A DNA stretch of 64,000 nt from an uncultured Latescibacterota bacterium. Lineage in GTDB: Bacteria; Latescibacterota; UBA2968; UBA8231. Positions 50,942 to 59,813 of this stretch are shown one piece after another (position 1 is the stretch's first letter; each line of letters starts with the position of its first letter). The stretch spans positions 6,173,739-6,237,738 of the forward strand of contig OX638377.1 in NCBI GenBank assembly GCA_951813615.1. The letters run 5' to 3'. Below the pieces are notes generated by a model. The model saw only the letters and a list, made by a program, of their open reading frames with translations, was not told the DNA's origin and did not search any database. Both the position numbers and the translations under genes were made by a program.

Positions 50942-52345
50942 TTACTCCTGCGCGAACGGTTGATTTTTGCTGGTCGCGGGATTTTCCCAATGGCCGCCCA
51001 CGGGCCTGAGCTGCCCTTTGCCCGTTACCGCGAAATTGCGGCCGTCGCGTTCGGGCACCACGTAGCGTTCGTACCACGTCTCTAGTCGCTGCTTCAGGTC
51101 GCCGATCCGTTCGGCTTGGCTGGGATCGTCCGCCAGATTGGCGCGTTCGTCCGGGTCGTTGGCTAGGTCGTAGAGTTCGTGCGGCCCATCTGGATAGCGG
51201 TGGACGTATTTCCACTCTTCGGTGCGCATCATCCGCGTTGCTCCGTACTCGTCGTAGATGACGACTTCCTGCCGACCGATGTCGTCTTCGCCCAACAACA
51301 GGGGTAGCGCACTTTGTCCGGGCAAATTGGGGCGCTCGGGCAGCGGTAGCCCGAGATAGTCGAGCAGGGTCGGCATAAAGTCGTAGGCGCTGACCATGCC
51401 CGCTTGGACGCTCTCCGCCGGTATGCGGTTGGGGTGGCTGACGACGAAGGGCACCTTGATCGAATTCTCGTACATATTCGGCGGATAGGTGCCGTTGCCC
51501 TTGCCCCAGAAACCGTGGTGGCCGCAGCTAAAGCCGTTGTCGCTGGTGAAGACTACTAACGTATCCTCGCGCAGCCCCTGTTCCTCCAGCTTGTCGAGAA
51601 TCCGCCCGATGTCGTGGTCCATGGCCGTCACCGCCGCGAAATAGCCCTTGAGCATCTCGCGGTTGCCCAGACAGTTTTCGCTCAGCGAATGGCCCACTGC
51701 CCAAGGGTGGATCGCTTCCTGTGGACAGGAGTCGAACGCGCAGTTGTCGTAGGAATCGACGATCTCCTGCGGGTGGCCAGTCCACGGGCTGTGCGGCGCG
51801 GTGTAGTGGACGCCCAAGTAAAAGGGTGCGTCGCCGTCGGCGTGCCGATCGATGAATGCCAGTGCGTCGTTGGTGATTGCCGTGGTCACGTAGCCCGGCT
51901 CGGTGATCAACTCGCCGTTGCGGATCATGGGCGCGTCGTTGTACGGCCCGCCGCCCTGCTGATGCACGTACCAATGCGCAAAGCCGTGCGGCGCGAGTTG
52001 GCTGTGCCCCAAGTGCCATTTGCCGCTTAGGCCGCATACCCAGCCATTGTTAGCGAGGATGTCGGTGTAAGCCACTTCGCCTGCGAGATAAGCGGCTGCG
52101 GAGTCGCCGACGTTGCCCTCTCTGATCCAGTCGTGGACCCCGTGCTGCGAGGGGATCCGCCCGGTCAAAAAGGTCGCGCGGCTGGGCGAGCAGACTGGCG
52201 TGGCGACGAAGAAATTGTCAAAGCGCATACCCGTCTGGGCGATGCGGTCGATCGCGGGAGTGCGGATTTCCGCGTTGCCGTAGCAGCCGGCTGCCCAAGG
52301 GCCTTGGTCGTCGCTGAGGATGAAGACGATGTTGGGTCGATTCAT
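50942..52345 (-). CDS. Formylglycine-dependent sulfatase
   Basis: 467 aa from ATG 52345, with no evident signal peptide. The formylglycine site is CSPSRATFLTG; metal ligands lie in LSDDQG and FTSDNGFSCGHHG. It therefore needs a sulfatase-modifying enzyme (not in this window). Its C-terminus FAVTGKGQLRP...HWENPATSKNQPF has a look-alike remnant just upstream at 52365-52443, which suggests a lost second sulfatase gene. Confidence 0.93.
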   Translation of the reverse strand: MNRPNIVFILSDDQGPWAAGCYGNAEIRTPAIDRIAQTGMRFDNFFVATPVCSPSRATFLTGRIPSQHGVHDWIREGNVGDSAAAYLAGEVAYTDILANNGWVCGLSGKWHLGHSQLAPHGFAHWYVHQQGGGPYNDAPMIRNGELITEPGYVTTAITNDALAFIDRHADGDAPFYLGVHYTAPHSPWTGHPQEIVDSYDNCAFDSCPQEAIHPWAVGHSLSENCLGNREMLKGYFAAVTAMDHDIGRILDKLEEQGLREDTLVVFTSDNGFSCGHHGFWGKGNGTYPPNMYENSIKVPFVVSHPNRIPAESVQAGMVSAYDFMPTLLDYLGLPLPERPNLPGQSALPLLLGEDDIGRQEVVIYDEYGATRMMRTEEWKYVHRYPDGPHELYDLANDPDERANLADDPSQAERIGDLKQRLETWYERYVVPERDGRNFAVTGKGQLRPVGGHWENPATSKNQPFAQE

Positions 52346-52364
52346 TGACTGGCCTATTCCTGAA

Positions 52365-52443
52365 CTAAATGTTGGTGTTTGCTGGTCGCGGGGTCTTTTC
52401 AATGTCCGCCTGCCGACCTAACGCGTAGGCGCGGCCGTTTTCC
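52365..52443 (-). pseudogene. Remnant of a sulfatase C-terminus
   Basis: Minus-strand frame reads ENGRAYALGRQADIEKTPR then PANTNI and stop. It parallels the sulfatase's own ending (DGRNFAV, then ENPATSKNQPF): NGR, a hydrophobic pair, a later ATSK/PANT region. On DNA, GCTGGTCGCGGG-like and CAATG-CCGCC stretches are shared with 50969-51000. The fragment lacks the rest of a sulfatase. Confidence 0.5.
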
Positions 52444-53850
52444 TCATTCCGCAGCTTGGATGACAATGCCTCTGGCCAGTTCGTTATAGCCGCGCTCCTC
52501 GTCCCAAACCCCCTCGTTGGCGATCCGATATGCGTAGCGTGGATCGCCAACGAGCCTGGGACTGGGATCGGGCAAGTGCAAGTACGCGGTATATTCGCCT
52601 GGTACCATAGTGGAGGATAGTGGAACCACGGCGGAAAGCACGTGGGATGCCCCCGGCTTCCAAGTGCGCGGATCGACATCGAGGACAAAGGCTCGCACCG
52701 CTCCACTCGCCTCGTTTTCCAAGACGATCTCCACACCGCGCCGATTGTAAAGCGAGGCGAAACCGCGATTGTCTAGGTCGATTTCCACTGCGAGTTGCCC
52801 ACCGGGAGTGGCAGTGGCCGCGATGCGGCTCTGAGTCAAGACAAACCGCGCTCCCAGCCTCCTCTGCACCTCGTCGAAACAACCCTGTGCGGCCCACTTG
52901 TCGAGTACCTCGGGGTGATAGCTGCTATTGAGATAGCTGCCTTTGAGGGTTTCCAATTCGGTAATGGTCCGCTCGCAATCGTTGAGTACATGCGTTCGGC
53001 AAGTCTCTCCGCCGAACGCGGTGTACAGGGTTTCGTTTGCAAGATAGGCCACTTCCTCCTCGCGTGTCATTTCTCCCCGCTCGTACGTGCCGACGTCGAT
53101 CGGTGAGGAGAGGAAACAGTCGTTGTGATGGCCGACGCGGGCGACATGCTCGCCGCTATAGGCGTTATTGGCATCCACGGTGGCGAAGCCGCCGTCAGGT
53201 GTTTTGAAAATCTGCTGTTTCAGGTAGGGATAGCGGACCAAGACTAAGCGATCGGTGGGAGTATGGTCGAGGATGTGGAACAACATCTCCCGACCCTGAT
53301 CGTAGTCGTTTGCGATCTCTGTTGTATGCCACTCGCCCCACGGGCCGACAAACCCCGCCTCGAAGAGGGCGATGACATCCTCGTTGGCGGCGAAAATGGG
53401 AGATAGCTGCGCGATGTGGTTCTTGACGTTCGGCTTTGGCGGGTCCTCGTACGATCTGTAATCGCCGTCTGGGCCTTTGAAACCGTAAGATCCCCGGACG
53501 ATGACTTTCATTCCTTGGTCCCGGGCGATGGCGAACCCGTTTTCCACTGCGGCGAGGAACGACTCTGGCAAGGACGGGACCTCGCGATAGTCCTCCATGA
53601 AGATCCGTCCCCGGAGCAACGTATGCCCCTCGTCACGCCTCTTGCCAATCGCGGGATCAAGTTTGTGCAAATTAGTATATATGTAAAATCCTCGTTCGGG
53701 GTTGGGAAAGATGCTTGTGTCGGGCTCGTAGTGAGTCGCGATAATATCGGCGCGAGTTACTCCCGTTTTTGCGTCGGCCATTTTTTCTTTCCCACAGGAT
53801 AGTACACCTAGCACAATCGACGCGACACATACTGTCATAATTTTGAACAT
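52444..53850 (-). CDS. DUF4832/DUF4874 lipoprotein
   Basis: 468 aa. Lipobox SC (Cys19) after VLGVLSCG. The barrel-like first domain has NPERGFYIYTNLH near residue 50 and FEAGFVGPWGEWH (the DUF4874/DUF4832 signature), followed by the DUF4832 beta-sandwich with RFVLTQSRI. Probable surface glycoside-hydrolase-related protein of unknown substrate. Its stop abuts the sulfatase remnant. Confidence 0.85.
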   Translation of the reverse strand: MFKIMTVCVASIVLGVLSCGKEKMADAKTGVTRADIIATHYEPDTSIFPNPERGFYIYTNLHKLDPAIGKRRDEGHTLLRGRIFMEDYREVPSLPESFLAAVENGFAIARDQGMKVIVRGSYGFKGPDGDYRSYEDPPKPNVKNHIAQLSPIFAANEDVIALFEAGFVGPWGEWHTTEIANDYDQGREMLFHILDHTPTDRLVLVRYPYLKQQIFKTPDGGFATVDANNAYSGEHVARVGHHNDCFLSSPIDVGTYERGEMTREEEVAYLANETLYTAFGGETCRTHVLNDCERTITELETLKGSYLNSSYHPEVLDKWAAQGCFDEVQRRLGARFVLTQSRIAATATPGGQLAVEIDLDNRGFASLYNRRGVEIVLENEASGAVRAFVLDVDPRTWKPGASHVLSAVVPLSSTMVPGEYTAYLHLPDPSPRLVGDPRYAYRIANEGVWDEERGYNELARGIVIQAAE

Positions 53851-53865
53851 CCGGGCCTTGCCCTG

Positions 53866-53934
53866 TTACAAAAGTCGGACAATGGTCTGTGCTGCGAATC
53901 CTTCGGGCAGGTCGTACTTGCTTCTGTCGTCCAT
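53866..53934 (-). CDS. Short ORF, 22 aa (uncertain)
   Basis: ATG 53934 opens a 22-codon frame (MDDRSKYDLPEGFAAQTIVR start) ending in TAA, five bases after the mannonate-dehydratase-like stop. It has a protein-like composition and could be a start fragment of a deleted gene or a leader peptide of the DUF4832 gene. No ribosome-binding site is evident. Confidence 0.2.
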   Translation of the reverse strand: MDDRSKYDLPEGFAAQTIVRLL

Positions 53935-53939
53935 ATGGA

Positions 53940-55010
53940 TTAACCGTAAACCGCCTGAATCATGGCGTTGATGTAGCCGAAGCAGTAAGCATAGGATTGA
54001 TAGTAGCCCTTGGGATCGTCGTCGGTGCGTGGGACGTGGTCGGGATCAATGCCGTAACAGTAGCCGGTGTCCTTGAGGGCCTTTAATACCCGGTGGAAGT
54101 CCATATCTCCTTCGTCGGGCAGCGCCTCGCGGAAGCTGTAGCGCCCCCCGAGGAGGTTGCGATAGTGAACGAGGAAGATCGTATCACGGCTGCCAAAGTA
54201 TTCTATGATGGGGTAGATTTCACTGGCCGGGTCTTCGAGCCCCTCGGCGATGGAGCCGACGCAGAAGTTCCAGCCGTGATACGGACTGCGCTGAATTTCG
54301 ATGAAACGCTTCATGCCCTCAAAGTCATTGAGGACTTTGTCAACGCCCTTATAACCGAGGGGTGTGGCAGGGTCTTCCTGAGAATTGCCCATTCGAACCT
54401 TGAATTCTTCTGCCACTGGAATCATGCGTTCGAGCAGATACTCAATTCGCTCCCAGTGCATGTCCGCGGTGACGCGCCCGGCCTCAGTCAGCTTGGCCTG
54501 TTCTTCTGCTGGAACCTTGTCGAGGCGGAAGGCCGTGTGGACGTAGCCGCCGCGACCTTCTTCTTGTTCGGTGCGGTCGATGGGCAGGATGCACGTGTTA
54601 TAGCGCAGAGAATCGATGCCGGCGCGCGCAGCGGTGCGGATCATTTCGCATACGAGGTCGATTTCCCGGTCGCGCTCTGGGCTTTTGCCAAAATAGATGA
54701 TGTTGGGAAATTCCTGATATATGGGTAGCAGGCTCATATCCAGTGTCAGCCCGAAGGCTTCGTGGTGCTCTCTTTCCTGGATCAACTCATCGAGATCCCA
54801 GCCTCGGTCGGGATGGAAGGGGAAGTTGGCGGCCTTGTGGCGTACGCCACAGCGCTGCAAAAAGCGCAACTCGGCATCGGTTGACCCAAAACTCTGCGTG
54901 CGCACGTACATGCGCCCGCCGTTCGCCGATGTTTGCGATGCGCCTCCGGCGGCAGAAGCCGCGGCCTCACCGGCTGCGAGGCCCTTTTCAAATGGATCGG
55001 ATGTCTTCAT
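53940..55010 (-). CDS. Mannonate dehydratase-like (UxuA-related) TIM-barrel protein
   Basis: 356 aa. The end of the barrel shows HYRNLLGGRYSFREALPDEG and DPDHVPRTDDDP, closely resembling the Mn-binding region of UxuA; RMGNSQEDP lies in the middle. The first 30 residues are an Ala/Gly/Ser-rich extension. Reaction on D-mannonate or a related sugar acid is plausible, but several UxuA motifs are diverged. Neighbouring DUF4832, MocA and enolase-type genes support sugar-acid metabolism. Confidence 0.8.
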   Translation of the reverse strand: MKTSDPFEKGLAAGEAAASAAGGASQTSANGGRMYVRTQSFGSTDAELRFLQRCGVRHKAANFPFHPDRGWDLDELIQEREHHEAFGLTLDMSLLPIYQEFPNIIYFGKSPERDREIDLVCEMIRTAARAGIDSLRYNTCILPIDRTEQEEGRGGYVHTAFRLDKVPAEEQAKLTEAGRVTADMHWERIEYLLERMIPVAEEFKVRMGNSQEDPATPLGYKGVDKVLNDFEGMKRFIEIQRSPYHGWNFCVGSIAEGLEDPASEIYPIIEYFGSRDTIFLVHYRNLLGGRYSFREALPDEGDMDFHRVLKALKDTGYCYGIDPDHVPRTDDDPKGYYQSYAYCFGYINAMIQAVYG

Positions 55011-55053
55011 GTGATTCCCCTTTCGTTGGTAATGGCATCGAATTTGCGATCTT

Positions 55054-55117
55054 CTATTATGTGGGTTCTAGGTTGAGTAAGACAAGTAGCTAGGTGCGGT
55101 GCCAGTAGGCGCTGTTG
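55054..55117 (-). repeat. Direct repeat, copy 1: remnant of a binding-protein C-terminus
   Basis: 56 of 64 bases match 57103-57166. The minus strand reads NSAYWHRT-stop-LLVLLNLEPT-stop; the Trp codon is a TAG here, so it is a decayed copy of the substrate-binding-protein tail. Confidence 0.88.
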
Positions 55118-55144
55118 CAGATTGGCAGGCTTTTCTTGTCAATC

Positions 55145-56962
55145 CTATCTGTACCGTTCTGCTTGTATATTGAACATTCGGGCATATTGGCCATCTTCAC
55201 GCATCAGGCCATCGTGAGAGCCTTCTTCTATCAATTCTCCATTTTGCAGTACAAGAATATGACTTGCCATGCGAACTGTTGAGAATCGATGAGAGATAAA
55301 AATAGTCATTTTCCCGCCGGTAAGTTCTGCAAATCGGTCGTAGATCTCATATTCTGCGAAAGCATCCAACGCAGCGGTTGGCTCATCAAGAATCAAAATC
55401 GGCGCATCCCGCATAAACGCTCTGCTCAGAGCTAATCTTTGCCACTCCCCGCCGGATAGATCCACCCCTTCCTCAAAGGTGCGTCCCAAAACGGTGTCGA
55501 ATCCCTTGGGTAGTCCAGCAATAATGGACCTAGTTCCTCCCTGTTCAGAGGCGCGGACAATGCGATTCATATTATCTACATGCTCGATCTGGCCCAAACC
55601 AATATTCTCTTTTACCATGAGATCGTAGCGTATGAAATCTTGGAAGATCACTCCAATTTGATGCCGCAAATCCTCCAGCTCATATTCGCGTAACTCCTTT
55701 CCATCGAGAAGGATAACTCCTTCAGATGGATCGTAAAATCGAGCTAGAAGTTTTACTAATGTTGTTTTTCCCGCCCCGTTTTCACCTACCACAGCTACTG
55801 TCTCTTCTGGCCTGAGCGTAAAGGATAGATTCTTAAGGACAAGCCGGTCTGAGCGTGGATAATGAAATGAGACATTCCGAAACTCAATGCCTTGCTGGAT
55901 TGGCTTTGGAACGCGAATCTGCGATCGATTCTTTCGCGATAAAGCACCTTCCACCGAATCCGGGGACAGATCCAAAAAGGATAGAAGATTTTCTGCGAAA
56001 AGCGTGTTCTCGTAGAGACGGCCTGTCGTCCGGAAAAAGGACTCCAACATGCTGCGGCTCCGCTCCGCAGCCTGAAAAACCAATACGACGTCTCCAATGG
56101 TTATAGTTTTCCAGATAGCCTGTACCACTGCATAGATCCAAATACCCGCGGTTCCAGCGCTGGATGCGAGGCCTAAAAAAGCATTCGCGCGTTCCTTCGA
56201 AAGCCGTACCCGTTTTTCTGCGACGAAATATTGCTGCCAGAACTCTCGGAAGCGCCTCAGAAAGGGTTTACCAAGGCCGAACACACGGATTTCTTTTACG
56301 GCATCCCGGGATTTCAGCAGACCCGAAAGATACGTAGCCATCCGTCTTGCTGGCACACGGCTGCTCTCTATGCGCCACCACCGGTTTGCGTAATAGGCCT
56401 GGACGATAGCTTGTGGAGCAGAGGTGAGGAGGAGAACGACAATTGCTAATGGATGCAGCTTGAGAAGGAGGGCGAGAACAGCACCTAGAGAAAGAAGAGA
56501 TCCAAAGAAGCTCAGAGATCCCCACGCCAAGCTGTGAGCCTGTGGAATGTTTTTGAGGGCGTTCTCCATTTTGTCGTAGAACATCGGTGTCTCAAAGAAG
56601 GCGACATCCAGTTCTGTAGCTTTCTCGAGGACAAGAAACTCCGCATAATTGCGGAAATGCAGGCTGACAAACATGCTTGCTTCGGTACTCAATGATTGAC
56701 ACGTTCCTCCCACTGCCCATACAATGAAAATAGCACCTATGGGAACGAGTAACGCATACCAATCGACCACCTGAGCTTGTGAGGATACTTGAAGAATTTC
56801 ACTTATGCGATCGAATATGACTTTCGATAGCCAAATCTGAGCAGGTAGTACAGCCGCACTGATCACAGTGAGAAGAATCGCGAGAGCCATATACGAAGGC
56901 TTGGCTTCCCACACTAACTTGAGCACGCGGAAATAGCTTCGAAATCTACGGCCAATAATCAT
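55145..56962 (-). CDS. ABC exporter, fused membrane and ATPase domains (MsbA-like)
   Basis: 605 aa half-transporter. The N-terminal 320 residues hold six transmembrane helices; the ATPase has Walker A GENGAGKTT, signature LSGGEWQRLALSRA, Walker B LILDEPTAALDA and switch His in FISHRFSTV. Forms a homodimer that exports lipid, peptide or drug. Its GC content is lower than that of its neighbours and it is bracketed by direct repeats, so it may be an inserted gene. No accessory genes are adjacent. Confidence 0.93.
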   Translation of the reverse strand: MIIGRRFRSYFRVLKLVWEAKPSYMALAILLTVISAAVLPAQIWLSKVIFDRISEILQVSSQAQVVDWYALLVPIGAIFIVWAVGGTCQSLSTEASMFVSLHFRNYAEFLVLEKATELDVAFFETPMFYDKMENALKNIPQAHSLAWGSLSFFGSLLSLGAVLALLLKLHPLAIVVLLLTSAPQAIVQAYYANRWWRIESSRVPARRMATYLSGLLKSRDAVKEIRVFGLGKPFLRRFREFWQQYFVAEKRVRLSKERANAFLGLASSAGTAGIWIYAVVQAIWKTITIGDVVLVFQAAERSRSMLESFFRTTGRLYENTLFAENLLSFLDLSPDSVEGALSRKNRSQIRVPKPIQQGIEFRNVSFHYPRSDRLVLKNLSFTLRPEETVAVVGENGAGKTTLVKLLARFYDPSEGVILLDGKELREYELEDLRHQIGVIFQDFIRYDLMVKENIGLGQIEHVDNMNRIVRASEQGGTRSIIAGLPKGFDTVLGRTFEEGVDLSGGEWQRLALSRAFMRDAPILILDEPTAALDAFAEYEIYDRFAELTGGKMTIFISHRFSTVRMASHILVLQNGELIEEGSHDGLMREDGQYARMFNIQAERYR

Positions 56963-57102
56963 AATGGAGGTTCCAGTTTCATGGGCGGACTAGGACGGGC
57001 CGCCTTGGGATGGGGAAAATCTGCAATTGCACTTAACTGCTTGTACCCAAAAATTGGTTCGGGTAATGGTCGCTAGGTAAGACAATGCTGAATATCCACC
57101 CC

Positions 57103-57166
57103 CTATCATGTGGGTTCCAAATTGAGTAAGACGAGCAGCCAAGTGCGGTGCCAGTAGGCGCTGTTG
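57103..57166 (-). repeat. Direct repeat, copy 2: 3' end of the binding-protein gene
   Basis: Encodes the intact C-terminus NSAYWHRTWLLVLLNLEPT of the binding protein at 57106-58851; 64 bp, 87% identical to 55054-55117, which lies beyond the ABC exporter. Confidence 0.88.
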
Positions 57167-58851
57167 ACGTAGGGGTTTTCGGCCGTGGGCCAGTTTTTCC
57201 AATAGGTTTCGTTGTGGGGAATTCGGTGATACCACTGGATTAGCGGGATAGAAGGCAGTTCGCGGAACCAGATATCCATCGCCTGGCGGAAGAGCGCGAC
57301 TAGCTCGGGGTCGTCCGGCGCGACCTCGGCCATGCGATCGACAATCGCGTCGAATTCTTCATTTTTCCAACGCCAGAAGTACTCGGCCGCCGTTCCCGTC
57401 GGCTGCACGAAGCGACTGTGGTAGAGGCGCAAGGTGAAATAAGGATCTCGCACCGAAGCTGCGTGTCCGATCACAAAGGCCCGGGCCGTGCCTTGGGTCA
57501 TGCGGGTATAGGCGTCGTTGGTGGCGCGGAAGCTGGCGTCAAAACCGGCTTGACGCAATTGTTCGATCAGTACCGGCGTGAAGTCTTGGAAGAGGTTGGG
57601 GAAGACATCGACCACTATCTTGAAGCGCGCTCCGTCCTTGCTCCAAAACCCGTCTTCGTCCTTGTGCCACCCCTTGCGCTGCATGATCGCCGCCGTGCGG
57701 GCCGGATCGTAGGTATTTAGTTGATATTGCGCGAGAAGATCTTGGATCTGGTCGATATAGCGCATTAGCGGGGGAAATTCGGGATAGGGATGGAGCGTAA
57801 ACTTGCCCGCCCCCTGCCAACCGACCTCAACTACTTGGGCGCGGTTGATCGCGTAGTTGATAGCCCAGCGGATCTCTGGGTCGCTGAAGGGTTCTTCGAG
57901 ATTGTTGAAACCGAGGGACAGCGGCCACCAATCCAGATAGCCGTAGGGAGATTCTCTGCCCGTCCAGGTGGAGATATTGGGGTTTTGCTCGACAACGGTC
58001 TTGATGTTGACGGGGCGCAAGTCGATGCTCGAATCGATCTCGTTGGCCAAAAGCTGCTGGGACCATTTGGCTTCATTGCCGAAGGGTAGGTAGATGATGC
58101 GCTCCACCTTGGGGAGTCGCTGGAATCCCAATTCAACCGCCCACCAGTCCGGCCGCAGATCCCAAACGCGCTGTTCGGGGGCGGTAATTACCAGGCGATA
58201 CGGTCCGCTGACCACTGGCCAGCCCTTGGCTAGGTCGAGGTTTTTGAAGGTCTTGGCGTCTTGGTCTTGCCAGATGTGCTCGGGGACGATGCGGACCCCA
58301 TTGCCGAAACAATCGGTGAAGTACGAGAACAGAAATCTTGGATTGGATGCCTTCAGCGCGATGCGCGCCGTCAACTCGTCCACGGCCACCGCCTCGGCGA
58401 CCCAGGTTTGCATGTCGGTAGAAAGCAGCAGTTCCGGCGCATGGGCTTTGAGCATATTGATGGTGAAGACCAAGTCGCGCGCCGTCCACGGCATACCGTC
58501 GCTCCACTGGACTCCGTCACGGATTTTGATGGTGACTGCGGTGTAATCGTCGTTGTATTGGTGGCTTTCCGCGATCCAGGGGATGAGGTTGTTTTCTTCG
58601 CTATAGGCATTGTAGTAATAGAGCGGCTCGAAGAGAAAATTGGATCCTGTCGAAGACACCACACCGGGGATAAAGGGGTTGAAGGCGTCGTAGTCCAGCA
58701 TCTGGGTCAGCCCGAGGATCAGCGTCCGGTCGCGCGGGACTTGTTGCACACTCGGCTGTTGTTCCGCTTGGTCGTCGGTGCCACCGCACGCTAGGAGCAG
58801 AGCGCAACAAATCCAAGAGTACCAAATCCGCGTTTGGCTTCTGTATCGCAT
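57106..58851 (-). CDS. Family-5 ABC substrate-binding lipoprotein
   Basis: 581 aa. Lipobox LLLACG (Cys22). The SBP_bac_5 signature appears as LIPWIAESHQYNDDYTAVTI and IRDGVQWSDGMPWTARDLVF (quoted in parts). This type binds oligopeptides, nickel or oligosaccharides. ATG with AAGGAA six bases upstream. The cognate permeases are absent; the ABC exporter downstream is not a partner. Upstream neighbour PhyH gene in the same direction. Confidence 0.92.
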   Translation of the reverse strand: MRYRSQTRIWYSWICCALLLACGGTDDQAEQQPSVQQVPRDRTLILGLTQMLDYDAFNPFIPGVVSSTGSNFLFEPLYYYNAYSEENNLIPWIAESHQYNDDYTAVTIKIRDGVQWSDGMPWTARDLVFTINMLKAHAPELLLSTDMQTWVAEAVAVDELTARIALKASNPRFLFSYFTDCFGNGVRIVPEHIWQDQDAKTFKNLDLAKGWPVVSGPYRLVITAPEQRVWDLRPDWWAVELGFQRLPKVERIIYLPFGNEAKWSQQLLANEIDSSIDLRPVNIKTVVEQNPNISTWTGRESPYGYLDWWPLSLGFNNLEEPFSDPEIRWAINYAINRAQVVEVGWQGAGKFTLHPYPEFPPLMRYIDQIQDLLAQYQLNTYDPARTAAIMQRKGWHKDEDGFWSKDGARFKIVVDVFPNLFQDFTPVLIEQLRQAGFDASFRATNDAYTRMTQGTARAFVIGHAASVRDPYFTLRLYHSRFVQPTGTAAEYFWRWKNEEFDAIVDRMAEVAPDDPELVALFRQAMDIWFRELPSIPLIQWYHRIPHNETYWKNWPTAENPYVNSAYWHRTWLLVLLNLEPT

Positions 58852-58869
58852 GTGAAATTCCTTCGCTGT

Positions 58870-59706
58870 TTAAACGGTTTCCGCGGGGTCGGCTAAGTCG
58901 CGCAGTTTGCGTTGCCAGCCGTATTTGGTTCCGCCGGTGAGCAAGGCGGCCCGTTCTGCGGGTAAGCCGGCGACGAATTCGGGATCGGGGTCGTAGCCGT
59001 TCCACGCTTGGAACATCGTTGGGGTGTAGCCGCCGAGGATTAAGACGCGGTCCCGCTGCGAACGAATGATGCCGGAAGAGTGCATCAGCGACTCGTAGAA
59101 GAGCAGCGTCGATCCCGCTGGTGCTTCGACTTGGTGGACGAGCGCGGGGTCGGCTAGGGCGGCGTCGACGATTGCTTGGCGGTCCACTTCTTGGGGGATT
59201 TTGTGGGTTCCGGGGATGACGGTGGTGCCGCCGTCGTCGGGGCCGAGATCGGTGAGATTGGTGAGCGCCTTGACGAAGGAGAAGTGATAGAGGCCGTTGC
59301 CGGTGTGGGAATAGGCGGGGTTGATGCCCCGGTGGAAGCCGTATTTTGGCTCCCCACCCGGTCGCCGGATGTGGGCGTCTGACTGCTCTAGGCGGACGGT
59401 ACCGCCGACTATTTCCTCGGCCATTCCCAGGATCCTAGGATGGGTCAAGTACTCGTAGAAACACGGGGATAGATGAGGGAGATTGTCGATGCGGAAGAAC
59501 TCTTGGGTTGAACTGGACAAATGGCAGTTTGCGCCGGGCAGTTGGCCCGTGCGCTGAAAGTCGGCTTCAATTTGGTAGATAACTTCTATGAGTGCGGCGA
59601 CTTCGGCTTCGGTTAGGAGTTTTTCGAGGACGACATAGCCATAGATTTCGAGATGCAGGCGTTGGGATGGGGTCAACGCGGGAAAGGGCGTATTATCTGT
59701 GGACAT
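58870..59706 (-). CDS. PhyH-family Fe(II)/2-oxoglutarate oxygenase with HxG motif
   Basis: 278 aa. The strand pattern ahead of the metal site is AHIRRPGGEPKYGF, then H125-R126-G127 where canonical members read HxD. The distal His is His209 (SLMHSSG) and the 2-oxoglutarate arginine is in RSQRDRVLI. LTDLGPDDGGTTVIPGTHK is the family's strand-turn motif. The Asp-to-Gly change leaves a gap in the facial triad, as in known Fe/2OG halogenases, but could also mark a different ligand. Same-direction neighbour of the binding protein. Confidence 0.88.
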   Translation of the reverse strand: MSTDNTPFPALTPSQRLHLEIYGYVVLEKLLTEAEVAALIEVIYQIEADFQRTGQLPGANCHLSSSTQEFFRIDNLPHLSPCFYEYLTHPRILGMAEEIVGGTVRLEQSDAHIRRPGGEPKYGFHRGINPAYSHTGNGLYHFSFVKALTNLTDLGPDDGGTTVIPGTHKIPQEVDRQAIVDAALADPALVHQVEAPAGSTLLFYESLMHSSGIIRSQRDRVLILGGYTPTMFQAWNGYDPDPEFVAGLPAERAALLTGGTKYGWQRKLRDLADPAETV

Positions 59707-59813
59707 GGTGGATTCCTCGTTTGGAACGGAGCGGATGAGCGGGTAGAAAGGTAGGAAAATTTGACACAGGGGAGAACATTGTCCATCTCTAGGGAAACGG
59801 AGGGAAGTAGCTA

